Assembly (NCBI GenBank): GCA_003427395.1
Contig: BFEA01000178.1
Location: 1,674,136 to 1,695,063, forward strand
Source of the DNA: Chara braunii
Taxonomy: Eukaryota; Streptophyta; Charophyceae; Charales; Characeae
Reading direction: 5' to 3'
DNA: 20,928 bases
The position numbers and the translations under genes were made by a program. Positions 1-8,603 of the stretch are shown one piece after another; within the stretch, counting starts at the first letter, position 1; every line of letters begins with the position of its first letter. Under the pieces are notes generated by a model. The model did not search any database. It was not told where the DNA came from and saw only the letters and a list, made by a program, of their open reading frames with translations.

Positions 1-38
1 AGAAAGAAAAACGGGTGTGGCAGGGGGGAAAGAACAAA

Positions 39-44
<6 letters not shown>

Positions 45-125
<81 letters not shown>
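45..125. repeat. (AG)n microsatellite, about 40 units
   Basis: An uninterrupted AG dinucleotide run preceded by purine-rich sequence (1-44). It forms the outer left edge of foldback unit 1, whose right edge is the (CT)n run at 296-349. The two runs are therefore complementary and could pair. The Arg-Glu repeat that translates from it is not a protein. Confidence 0.95.
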
Positions 126-126
<1 letters not shown>

Positions 127-293
127 CGTTGCCTCACCACTCTCGAAATGTGAACAAGACAAAAATGTGGTGGGTTCAACTGCGCATGTTCTAGCAGGAA
201 GTTCATTCTCATTTTGCACATTTGGAGAGTGGTGGGTGGCGAGTGTCCTACGCCGAGTTTGATGCCGAGTTTGGCGCAGCAAACTCGGCTTCA

Positions 294-295
<2 letters not shown>
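126..295. repeat. Foldback unit 1 between AG and CT microsatellites
   Basis: A unique core of about 170 bp whose two ends are imperfect inverted copies of each other: 126-157 (containing CCACTCTCGAAATGTG) against 213-245 (containing CACATTTGGAGAGTGG). A second, smaller hairpin lies at 264-289: GCCGAGTTT, an 8-nt loop, then AAACTCGGC, with a direct copy of GCCGAGTTT also at 252-260. With the flanking (AG)n/(CT)n this makes a nested foldback element. A diverged second copy follows at 432-616. No coding sequence is visible; it looks like a MITE or foldback repeat of unknown family. Confidence 0.7.

Positions 296-349
<54 letters not shown>
296..349. repeat. (CT)27 microsatellite
   Basis: A pure CT run closing foldback unit 1. 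Its right end (336-349) also forms the outer stem of the hairpin at 336-431. Confidence 0.95.
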
Positions 350-352
<3 letters not shown>

Positions 353-431
353 ATTGTCCCAATGAGAATGAATCTTCCGCGTTCTCGCAGAAGATTCATT
401 CTCATTGGGACGATCACAGAGAGAGAGAGAG
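336..431. repeat. 41-bp-arm hairpin joining the two foldback units
   Basis: The left arm 336-376 and right arm 391-431 are reverse complements with a single mismatch, separated by a 14-nt loop (377-390). The outer part of each arm is microsatellite (CT then AG); the inner part is unique sequence (right arm starting AAGATTCATTCTCATTGGGA). It is one of the strongest cruciform-forming structures in the window and marks the joint between units 1 and 2. Confidence 0.9.
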
Positions 432-616
432 GGCGTCCCCACACCACTCTCGAAATGTGAAAAAGACAGAAGTGTCGTGGGTGCATCTGCCCCTGTTCTA
501 GCGGGAAGTCGTTCTCATTTTGCACATTTCGAAAGTGGCGGGGGGCGATGCCCAGTGTCTGACGCCGAGTTTGGCGCAGCAAACCCGGCGGCATCAGACT
601 CTCTGATGCCCTCTCT
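432..616. repeat. Foldback unit 2, diverged copy of unit 1
   Basis: It has the same order of motifs as unit 1: CCACTCTCGAAATGTG near 450, GTTCTAGCGGGAAGT, CACATTTCGAAAGTGG near 525-540, then the GCCGAGTTT-GGCGCAGC-AAACCCGGC hairpin at 564-589. Its ends (432-462 and 517-548) are inverted relative to each other. It adds a perfect 9-bp hairpin at 590-610 (GGCATCAGA, CTC, TCTGATGCC). A (CT)n run at about 614-636 closes it, matching the short (AG)n at 418-431 on the other side. Confidence 0.7.
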
Positions 617-643
617 GTCTCTCTCTCTCTCTCTCCTTCTTGG

Positions 644-685
644 TTTTTTTTTTTTTTTTTTTAATCAATCATGGTTTTTTTTTTT
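644..685 (-). other. Poly-A tail of the minus-strand LINE (T19 and T11 on plus strand)
   Basis: T19 at 644-662 and T11 at 675-685 are separated by 12 bases. They lie just downstream of the LINE 3' end on the minus strand, where target-primed reverse transcription leaves a poly-A tail. The junction with the CT repeat to the left is therefore the likely LINE 3' insertion edge. No clear target-site duplication was found. Confidence 0.6.
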
Positions 686-906
686 CATATAGGTCTCCAG
701 GGCTGGGGTCCCAACAATTCTACCCGGTGGAAATGGTAACAATCTGTGGGAAACTGTGCTGGAAACCGGGTCCAGCATCCCTTCATCTGATCTCGTCAGT
801 CTCATCAGACCCAACTAAAACTTCCACAGTTGGAACTCAAAAGTAGTCCTCTCAGCTGAAGCTGTCTGATCAACATGAGGTCCTGGGCTAACATGAGTAA
901 ATCTAC
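686..906 (-). other. Probable LINE 3' untranslated region
   Basis: It lies between the double stop at 907-912 and the poly-A tail. Minus-strand frames carry several stops and no recognisable domain. Its role as 3' UTR is inferred from position only. Confidence 0.4.
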
Positions 907-1345
907 CTATTATCTGTTTCCAACCTGAGGCGAGGGCTCCTGATGCCCTGTCCAGAGCCACGTTGCGAACCTCATCTGTCCTTGATCGTTGATGCTTGCA
1001 AAATAGTCATTAATGCACCAGGTCTTCCGGAACCACAGGTTGCCGGTGCCCCGTGCAGATGCTCGATGAGCTTTGCGGTACCATTCCGCGCAAACTTTTC
1101 TTCATATGTTTAGGCAACTAGCAGCCTTCAGGGCCGAGAAGGCTGGTTTCTCTCCTCTGAACAAGGCCGCATTCCGACTTAACCAAATCTCCCGACAGAT
1201 GATACCCCTGATCACCTGAGCGATGTAACACAGGCCTTGACTGTTCCCCTCTTGTGTTGGGAGTATACCGAGGAGGATCCATTCCTCAGTCCATGTGAAG
1301 TTTGCACCGGCTATCTTCTTCCAGTTGGATTGCCACCATCCCCAA
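907..1345 (-). pseudogene. LINE ORF2, C-terminal tail
   Basis: This continues the LINE ORF2 protein downstream of its zinc finger. The minus-strand frame reads WGWWQSNWKKI, then TWTEEWILLGILP, then IICREIWLSRNAALFRG. The last resembles the WxIWLxRNxxLF motif that ends many plant LINE ORF2 proteins. An in-frame TGA at about 1102-1104 interrupts it. The frame then stays open to a double stop TAA-TAG (plus-strand 907-912), which I take as the original terminus. The upstream join to the zinc finger is broken by a MITE at 1346-1817. The identification is from motif similarity only. Confidence 0.65.
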
Positions 1346-1817
1346 ATGGGGTGTCGTTCGACACTCCTCAGGGCATCCTCGGGCTCCGAGGATGAATCCT
1401 CGGAAAAGTTTAGGTTTTTTGTCGTCTTCGTTCCACTCATCCTCAGAGCATCGGTTTTAGGACTCATCCTCAGAGCAATGTCAGAAAAATGAAAGGGAAA
1501 AAAAAAGAAAAAAAGTTGTGCTTCAGGCTTTCAGCCAATAGGGTGCCTCCACGATCAGAATTCTCGGTTGTATCGTCTCTCTAAGTGCATGCCCTCTCCT
1601 CTCCGTGAAACACGGATCCTTGGGCCCCAAAGGGCCCCAAAGCACCTCGCGAGGTCCTTTGGAGCCGAGGACGATTTGGCTGGGAAATCCTCGGAGCCCA
1701 AGGATTTGTCATCGGAGTGTTTTCACATTTTCATTTCCGATTTCATCTCCGAGGACAGGTGGAACGACGACGGAATCCTCGGAATCACGTCCCCGAGGAG
1801 TGTCGAACGACGCCCAT
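1346..1817. mobile_element. MITE-like element with long terminal inverted repeats, inserted in LINE ORF2
   Basis: The ends are inverted copies: the left GTGTCGTTCGACACTCCTC (1351-1369) matches the reverse complement of 1793-1815 with few differences. Subterminal homology continues inward: GTCGTC-TCGTTCCAC occurs in inverse orientation at about 1421-1436 and 1758-1772, with repeated CCTCGG/CCGAGG motifs on both sides. The core holds an A-rich run (1498-1515) and a 10-bp tandem pair GGGCCCCAAA (1622-1641). There is no transposase frame. It sits between the LINE zinc finger and the WGWWQSNW motif, which are normally nearly adjacent. The target duplication could not be resolved, so the superfamily is unassigned. 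Confidence 0.65.
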
Positions 1818-3460
1818 GCTCGCGGAGAAAGGGCATGTTATCCAAAGGTGCTTCGTGGATTCCCATGCCCAGTCACAAGGGGTACACTTGGATTCAACCT
1901 TCACACTTTTTCCCAGCAGCCAGACTGCTGATGGGACCACTTGTAGCATCTGCAACCACAGCAAGCTGGCTTGCTTCTGGGAATCTGGGATGGCAGCAAC
2001 CGAAGTTGTGACCAGAAACGGTAAATCTCTGGGGGTTGGTAGTGATCAATTGTACTGTAGTTAAGCCGTCGCAATCCCAGCATTGTAGGCGTCCTGTATT
2101 TCCTGACTTGGATTTCCTTGAGGCCTGTCCTCGCCGTGTATTGATCAAGGGAGATCTGAATGCCCCGCTTATCAGTCCAAGTAGCAAATAGTGGGTCCAG
2201 TTTTATATCTATGACTGGGGTCAATTGTGAATCTGTCTGCAAAGTTTTCTTCCCAGCCAGCACGGTTTCGACCACCCGTACTTCTGTCGCTGTCCAGTTA
2301 GATGGCCAGTGGAATCTCTCCTTGAATCTCAAGGACAGAACTTTATCCTGGCCTCCCACTTCCACCGTTTCCCATTCCTCAATCTTGCGTGCCAGACTGT
2401 TGTCTACCTCATTTACCTTCCACAGGACATTACTTAGTAGCTCCCTCTCCGGTTTATACCAACGGCCCAGGGGGTCTGCTTTCCTCCCGAACAGCAGATC
2501 CTTCCAGTCCGGTGGAAGGGCTGCAATAAGCTGGCGCCTGTGTTGGTCAATAAAGGTCAGTTTCCCTAGCTTAAGCCTTAGATCCTGTTCGCTAAGCCAC
2601 GCCATTGACTGTCCGTCCCACAGGTCTTCCACCCGAAGAACTCCTTTCTCTATCCACTTCCTCCCAAAGACTCCCCTTGCACTTGAAGCCAGGAAGGGGT
2701 TTCCATCTTCATCCAGAATTCTCAAATTATCAAAAAGAGGTTGTCTCAGGATTTCACTCCTAGATGTGGGGTTAGTTGTGCCTTGTGGTCTGAATTTTTG
2801 CCATGCTAACCAGATGTTAGCCCATAGTTCCGATTTCGGCTTACGTCTGGCGTATGAGGGAAGCATGGCCCACAACCAGACATCAGATGGCCGACTCAGA
2901 TTCCAGTTCTCTCCTAGGATCTGTTCGGCCATCAGCACCCAGTGATTGACCTCGGCATCCATTGCAGCCTTGATTAACCATTTCACCAGCAAAGCAGCAA
3001 TCTGATCCTCAGAGTCTTGAATGCCAAGACCCCCGTCTTCCCTAGACATACATACAGATTTCCATGCCACTTTCGTGATGAATGACTCTCCTTGTTCCGC
3101 CGATGGTTTCCACAACTGTCTTGCTGCATTTCGTATGATGGCTCTGCATGCTGCCTCTCCCAGTCCTCTAACTGCTCCAGCAAACCAGAGTTGGGAGAAT
3201 GACATGATGTTAATAATCAGAGCTCTGCCAAATAACGAAAGTGACATGGAGTTAACTAATTTGTTCATACTTGCCGGTACTCTCTCAATTAGAATAGCAT
3301 CTTGTACCTGCGCTATCTTTGATAAAGAGATTTGCACTCCCAAGAAGCATTCCGCTGAGTCTGCCGGGACCCTCTTCATGCCCAACGAGACTGCCAGCTC
3401 ATGTGATGCCAGTAGGATATGGACAGATTTATTCCAGTTCACAGAAGCCTCAGATGCGTT
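1818..3460 (-). pseudogene. LINE ORF2, reverse-transcriptase thumb, connection and zinc-finger region
   Basis: A minus-strand frame of about 520 codons is open from the gypsy junction (3460) to 1901. Its start, EASVNWNKS, is the segment that follows the catalytic DD in plant LINE RTs (usual form ASGxxINWxKS). Next come ECFLGVQIS, GRALIINIMSFSQLWF and KVAWKSVCMSREDGGLGIQD, all typical of the post-RT region. A frameshift near 1935 moves the reading to another frame, which carries a zinc finger at 1889-1831 (KCTPCDW...STKHLWITCPF, pattern CxxC...HxxxxC) of the zf-RVT kind. The initiator shown by any ORF caller here is an artefact: the protein continues from 16557 on the far side of the gypsy insertion. 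Confidence 0.8.
3456..3460. repeat. Target-site duplication of the gypsy element, left copy (GCGTT)
   Basis: GCGTT here and at 16557-16561 flank the element, matching the usual 5-bp duplication of Ty3/gypsy integrases. In the LINE frame each copy begins an AAC codon, so excising the element with one copy leaves the LINE frame unbroken. Confidence 0.75.
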
Positions 3461-3795
3461 GTGATGCCCAAACCTCACGCCCGGCCCTGATCGGAGTGGG
3501 ATGGGGGCCCGAAAGTGCGAAAAAGGGGTGTGCCAAGGATTTTAGGAAAGTGGGGGTGGAGTCCCAGGTCAGAACTGAGATCTCCGGTGGCGAGTTCAGG
3601 GGTAGCTGTGCAAAGTGGTAGTCGCGGGCCGTATCAGGCGTTCCAGCTTTCGGAGATGAGGCTATCGTCTCCGTTGGTTGCGGCGCCGCGGTCGGTCCAG
3701 CATTTGGTGGACTGGTGGGACGCTATGACTATCGCGCTGTCTGAACAGCTGTCGGCGTCGCTCGTAACAGGCTTCGGAATCCGACGAGGTTGGCC

Positions 3796-4275
3796 TTAAG
3801 CGGGGACAGTACATCCGCTGCTCGGCTTCGCTTTGGGTTCGTCAATTGAATCCCGAGGCCCGATACGTCTGGTGTTGTGGACACTCTTCGCACGATGTGC
3901 AAGGCAGCAGGGCCAGTAGCGGGCTATGGAATTCCACGGTACTATTGTGAGCTGGTGATACGGAAGGAGGAGATGGAAGGGAGGGAAACTGGTATTAATG
4001 ACGACGAAGCCTGGAGATATGTAATACTGAGTGCTGTTAGTATTCAGATAGTCAGGGCCCCTAGGATCGCTAGTTATGGCCCAGTGAAAATCCCCCACGC
4101 ACAGTCGGTCGTTCTTCGTTAGACAGGGGAATTCCGGGTTTCTCAAGTTTCCTCGCAGTCTGAAAGGTTCACCCTCCCAGTGTTCACAATACCTTGGGCA
4201 CCTCAGGCTTCCACGATCGGTGATCCAAAGGGGAGTTTTTACAACCATATCCGACTCGAGTACTCGGTTTCCCAC
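3796..4275 (-). other. Minus-strand open frame inside the 3' LTR, unrecognised
   Basis: A 159-codon frame starting MGNRVLESDMVVKTPLWITD. The same frame is open for 132 codons in the other LTR (14922-14524) with few amino-acid changes; the C-terminus differs because of a small deletion. I recognise no domain. The plus strand is also open across much of the same stretch in both LTRs, so openness may reflect base composition and recent shared origin rather than selection. Confidence 0.25.
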
Positions 4276-4277
4276 AT

Positions 4278-4285
4278 CTTTTATA
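4278..4285 (-). promoter_or_regulatory. Candidate LTR TATA box (TATAAAAG on minus strand)
   Basis: The plus strand reads CTTTTATA here and, in the 5' LTR, at 14925-14932. The 5' LTR copy lies about 0.8 kb upstream of the LTR end, a sensible place for a U3/R border. The motif match is good, but no transcription data support it. A second candidate, TATAAATT (minus), is at 5124-5131 and is also conserved, near 15787. Confidence 0.4.
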
Positions 4286-5841
4286 ATGAGTCAGGATCAA
4301 GGTCGACTCATACAAACGCGTGCGTACGCTGCGACTCGGTTTTCTCAAGATTGCGGTCGTACGTGAGCCTGCGTATGGGCGAAAGTGGATCAGATTTTGG
4401 GTTTCTTGTGTCGGCGTAGCGATTGTGTCTTTCCTGCATGCAACTATCCTACCCGCAGTATCTCGAGAGAGATTCAGTCAATACATTCACATCCATGTGA
4501 TTCATGTGACGAAGGGGAAGGCAATATTCTCGGTGATCTGATTAAGCCCAAACATTCATAACAACTTTAGCAAGTATTTTTAATTAGACCCGAGACAACG
4601 CAGATGGATACTAAAAAGTGACGAAATTTGAGTTAAGCAGACATCACAAAACAAGATAAAAGGCCCGGAAAGATTACTTAGCAAGAATTCGCATCCATTT
4701 TATGCATACACACGAAGTAAAAGCTTCAAGGAAATCTCAGAACGATTTACAAGGAAAGTCTGAGGGTGCCGCAACAAGATTGGCTTAGTAGAACTCAAAA
4801 TTATACAGACAATTGGAAGAAGAGACCTCGTTCTACACATAGTTGCTCTCTCTCTCTCTCCCTCTCTACCCTCCCCGACGCGGGCAGTTCGTCGCCGCGC
4901 ATCCACACAGAGTTGTCACCCCGCTTGGTTCGAGCACGCAAGCCAGGTTCGCCCATGCGCCAAAGTCTGCCGCGGCCCACACGTCAACCCCGCATACCCG
5001 ACACCAGCTCGTCGGATCGGCCAACTCTCTCGTCGACTCACCTCTCAAGCTGTCTTGTTAGCCGACCCTCACTGATCGCACTAACTCCAAAGTTCATAGA
5101 GAGCAAACTAATCGCGCTTGCGGAATTTATAACATGCATGCTTGCGCGAAAGATGAGGGATTGAGCCTAAATAAGAGGGAGGAGAAAGGAGGAAGTGCCT
5201 ACGTTCTGCATGGCCAGGCCGCGGCATGGGGGACGTAGGCACTCTCCACGCATTGATCTGAGTATGCAACGTCTTGGCCAATCAGATTGTAGGGAGGTAC
5301 ATGCATAGTCTGGAGAAAGGAGGCGGGAAGAAGATAAGAGCAAGAAGAGAGATACAGTTACAATTGCGCCCGCCAAAATGACAGTTATACGCAAGATTAA
5401 GGGCGCGGTCCTAGAGCAGCCGGAAGCGCGCAAGCAAGAAGTGCGGCACAACAAAAATTCAGAGTGCCTAAATTCCTAGTCTTAGTCCTAAGAAGGGAAA
5501 TTCCGAAAAGACCAAGGAACCATTCCGAGAGCCCGTGGGGGCTCTACATCAGTTGAAAATTCAAAAATGATATTCCCGCGCGCTAATCGCGCCAAAAGTT
5601 CCCCAGTGCCCACAGCTGAACAAGAAAGAAGCTATGACAACCGTTATTCCTCGCGTTCGCTAAGGCGAGGTTACTTAATTGTTGGCGCGGGATCCTCCCG
5701 GCACCGACCCGACATCTTGAGTGAAAAACAAAGAAGAAACGAGGGCATCCATGCAAATGGCCCAGAAAGGTTATCACATCCCGTTCCCCTACAACAAACT
5801 TCGCGCAGAAAGTTGCGCGGCTACAGAAAATAGTTCGTCAC

Positions 5842-6422
5842 ATATGTGATGCCAAGGGGGTTCCAACCTTGAGCTAGCTCCCGCTTGCTCTCCCGCCGAT
5901 CAAAGATCCGGTGATCGACGCGGAGCTCGCACGTGCCACTTACCGTAAGATCCGAGTGTGGAAGTCATCCAATGTGGCATACGTGGGCTCGATCCTAAAT
6001 GTTCCCCGGGAAGGGCAATCTAATGACGGGCGGGGGAGCCGGCGGATGCACTTGGGGAAGGGGAGGCATGAAACGATGGATCCTTCGATCGCCAGCGGGG
6101 AGCTGGGTGTAATGGACCGAGCGGTGGATGCGAGGAAAACGGGGGTGTCGTCGCTGACGGGGAAGAGAGGAGAGGTAGTCAGGGTAGCAGCGCGGAAGTC
6201 TTCATAATATTCACAGGCAGGAATTGTGTCTGCGATCACACAATAAAGCTCTATAGTATTGAACTCCTACTAATCCACGCTAAAAAGAAGAACGAAGAGG
6301 GGAAAGGAGACGACGAGCGAGTGAGTGGTAGCATGTGGGAAGACAATGACCAAAAGACGAGTGGAGTAGAGATGGTGGAAGAGGGCGAGCGGAAAAGAGT
6401 GCCACCTATCAGGGAACGGGGG
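5842..6422 (-). other. Gypsy 3' internal region between ORF3 and the 3' LTR
   Basis: This stretch should hold the polypurine tract. The bases immediately next to the LTR (5842-5870) are not purine-rich on the minus strand. The nearest purine-rich minus-strand run is at about 5877-5896 (GGCGGGAGAGCAAGCGGGAG). A minus-strand frame of about 99 codons (6239-5940) is open but unrecognised, and an overlapping plus-strand frame is open too. A CACGTG lies at 5930-5935. Confidence 0.4.
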
Positions 6423-8013
6423 TCAGTCCAGGAGCTGTCGTAGGGTGAGGAAATCATGGGGACGACGGGACAATAACTGAGGACGAAGCCCCGAGAGCCC
6501 GCATCTCGACGTAGGCGGAGGGCGGACCGTGATGGAGAGGATTGAGGGGGCGATCCACTTCTTCTTCGGCGGCGGCTTGTTGATGCCCCTACTATGGCGG
6601 CTCCATCTCTGTCGTCTTCTTCCCGCAGCGGCTCCGGGTTGTGTGCAGGATTCCCCTGCAGCAATTGCGGCGGCGACCCTGAGTCTTTGATCGGTCACTT
6701 GCCTTCCGCCTTTTCCCTCCGTTTCTGGTCCTCGGCTTCCTGCTCCTCCCTGGTCAGCTCGACAATTGAGTCAACCGACGCGCCTTCTTCTTCGCCGACC
6801 TCCTCCTGTCTCGAGTCGCCTTCTTCCGATCCGGCCTCTTCCAATTCCTCGTCTTCCGACCCTCAATAATCAGGATCGTCGTCCCGATATTCTTCTTCCG
6901 CCGACTCTTCAACTTGTTGTTCTTCTTCTTCACTCTTTCCCCCTGCATTAACCCGCCGGATAAGAGGATCCCACACGGAGAGATCGGTGACGTTGATGAC
7001 CAGATATGCGCCCTCGAATGGGTAACAACAATTATCCCCATCCAGCTCCGTACACGTAGAGCACAGGAGGCATTGCCTTAAAGTTCGGGTGAGCGTAGCT
7101 GTCCGCGGCTTCTCGTCGCAGCGCAAGAGGATGTCCAAGTGCAGGTCGTCCAACAGCTGAGTCTGAAATACTAGCAACATGTCCGTAGTCGAATCCAAAT
7201 GGTCGTCCTGCACTTCCCCGAATAGGATTCCCAAAAGCTCCCCCTGCGTGTCTGTCACCCAAGCTTGGACAAGCAACAACTCCACCTCGTCGTCAGGGAT
7301 CTCATCCTCCTCGTCTTTATTGGCCGGCTCCGCCCAGTGAAACACGACTTCGAGAAGGCAGAAGCTGAGCGCTATGTAGGTGTGCCACCACTGCGCCCAC
7401 TTATCGGCATCGAGGATCGGTACGTCCAACTGTCTTACCTGGAAAGACAGAGGCGCGCCGACTGTAGACTGCCAGAAGGTTGGGAGATCTGAGGTAAGGC
7501 CGAAGGTGGAGAGGTGATGGCGGTTCATTGAGGCGGCGCAAAAGGTCGAAGATCTAGTAGGGCAACCTCTGGCTCGGCGGTGGAGAGATGGAGCGAGTTG
7601 ATGTCGATGTCGTTGGAGGCGTCGACTCGCCCTCGCATAGAGAGCAACTCCACCCACGCCCGAATAACGTCCCTCGCCGGGCTCGCCCACACCCGTATCT
7701 CCTGAAGGACTGTCGTGTGGGTCGCCGGATGAAGTGACGTGAGATCGCCTGTAAAGGCAACCACGACCGACATGTGGCAAGTGCCTGGTGGCGACCAGCG
7801 CTGGAAGGCTGACACCTCAGCCAATGCCCACGCTGACTCAGCTTGCCATAATCGAAACTCCGCTGATGCGTGGATGGCTGCAATGCTGAAGAAGGCTGTG
7901 AATTGAAGAAGATCTGGACTCATCCGAGGACGCTGCACCTGGCGGATCGCAGAGATAGCTCCCCTGGGTACCATTAGTCGCTCACTAATGACTTGTTTCG
8001 TAGAAAAGCTCAT
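6423..8013 (-). pseudogene. ORF3 downstream of pol in the gypsy element, unknown function, broken
   Basis: The start codon at 8013-8011 overlaps the pol stop codon (8012-8010) as ATGA. The first segment begins MSFSTKQVISERLMVPRG, runs 162 codons and stops at 7525. A different frame continues from around there (MNRHHLSTFGLTSDLPTFWQ onward) to a TGA at 6863-6865. The same frame then stays open through an acidic tract to a TGA at 6695-6697. A third frame takes over at 6698 and ends at 6423. Put together, the original would be roughly 530 residues. Landmarks: Trp-rich WAQWWHTY, an acidic stretch rich in Glu and Asp (about 6950-6720), and a basic Pro/Lys end (RRRQRWSRHSRGINKPPPKKK cut short here at its core PPPKKK). 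I see no signal peptide, transmembrane segment, protease site or known fold, so calling it envelope-like would be unsupported. At least one frameshift and two stops inactivate it. Confidence 0.5.
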
Positions 8014-8603
8014 GGCCACGACGAAGGGGACGAAGGTTGGGAAGAAAAAGAATCAAGGTAATTAAGATGGTTGTCTTCCCCCTTGAGATCGAGGGACGAC
8101 GTAGATGATGGAGAAGAAGGGGAAGAAGGAAGAGGACGAAGGTAAGACACGTGTCGAATGATTGGACGAGCCGATCGACTTCCCGACACCTCTGGCGCTA
8201 GCCGCACTGTGTTCACACCGCTAGGACCGAGCTTGACAACGCGAAATCGCCCAAGGAATCGTGGCACTAACTTACCTTGGCGAGAACATTTCCTCACCTG
8301 CACGGTGTCCCCTAATTTATACAGGGGCCGGGGCCCAACATTCCCATTTCGGGCCTCGTAACTCCAGACCTGTCTGTCGTGGGCCATTTCAGTCATTCAC
8401 TGTGACAGCCTTTTTGAAGCTAATCGAGGAAGGGCCTTTTCCATTAATTCCAGATGGCGTTGGGCCTTATCCTTGACCGTTGCTCTAGTGGCCCGTCGTG
8501 GAAGGGTTGTTTCATCATTTAGGCTCGGGAGGGCCACGCAGGCTACACTATTAGTCTGTAATTGGAAAGGGGTTAGGCCGGTAGACTCATGAGGCATCCC
8601 CAA
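8010..8603 (-). pseudogene. Gypsy integrase C-terminal part with GPY/F-like module
   Basis: The frame MGMPHESTGLTPFQLQ (the usual integrase tail region near HxSTGxTPF) continues through an in-frame TGA at 8397-8399. It reaches LYKLGDTVQVRK and KLVPRFLGRFRVVKLGPSGV, which match the GPY/F module (K-L-x-P-R-x-x-G-x-F/Y-x-V) that follows the DDE core in many Ty3/gypsy integrases. A Ser/Pro-rich tail ends at 8010. No chromodomain motif follows. A frameshift near 8600 separates this part from the catalytic core. Confidence 0.8.

Larger units (their letters stand above)
3461..5841 (-). repeat. 3' LTR of the gypsy element
   Basis: It is homologous along its length to 14112-16555. Conserved features include a short CT microsatellite (about 4847-4868), two candidate minus-strand TATA boxes and a reading frame on the minus strand. 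On the minus strand it begins GTGACGAAC and ends GGGCATCAC. Compared with the other LTR it lacks about 16 bp near 4540 and about 23 bp near 5765, and it carries an extra terminal stretch at 3461-3470 that the 5' LTR does not show next to the primer-binding site. Confidence 0.92.

Noticed and set aside
17-262. Arg-Glu repeat protein
   Set aside because: Translation of the AG microsatellite only.
45-640. CRISPR-like or regular repeat array
   Set aside because: Units are inverted, few and of irregular length; the repeats are microsatellites and hairpins in eukaryotic DNA.
644-685. Transcription terminator for a Pol III gene (T-runs)
   Set aside because: No Pol III gene precedes it; position and strand fit a LINE poly-A tail.
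2160-2945. Long plus-strand frame of 261 codons
   Set aside because: It lies entirely antisense to the LINE ORF2 segment with clear RT-associated motifs, is Ser/Arg/Leu-rich and shows no domain. It is a shadow frame.
5911-6207. Plus-strand frame of 98 codons between the 3' LTR and ORF3
   Set aside because: It overlaps an equally open minus-strand frame of similar length; neither has a recognisable domain.
6423-8013. Retroviral-type envelope gene after pol
   Set aside because: Position is right, but no signal peptide, transmembrane anchor, Cys pattern or cleavage site is visible.
8010-8396. Chromodomain at the integrase C-terminus
   Set aside because: After the GPY/F-like module the sequence becomes a Ser/Pro-rich tail without the aromatic residues of a chromodomain.
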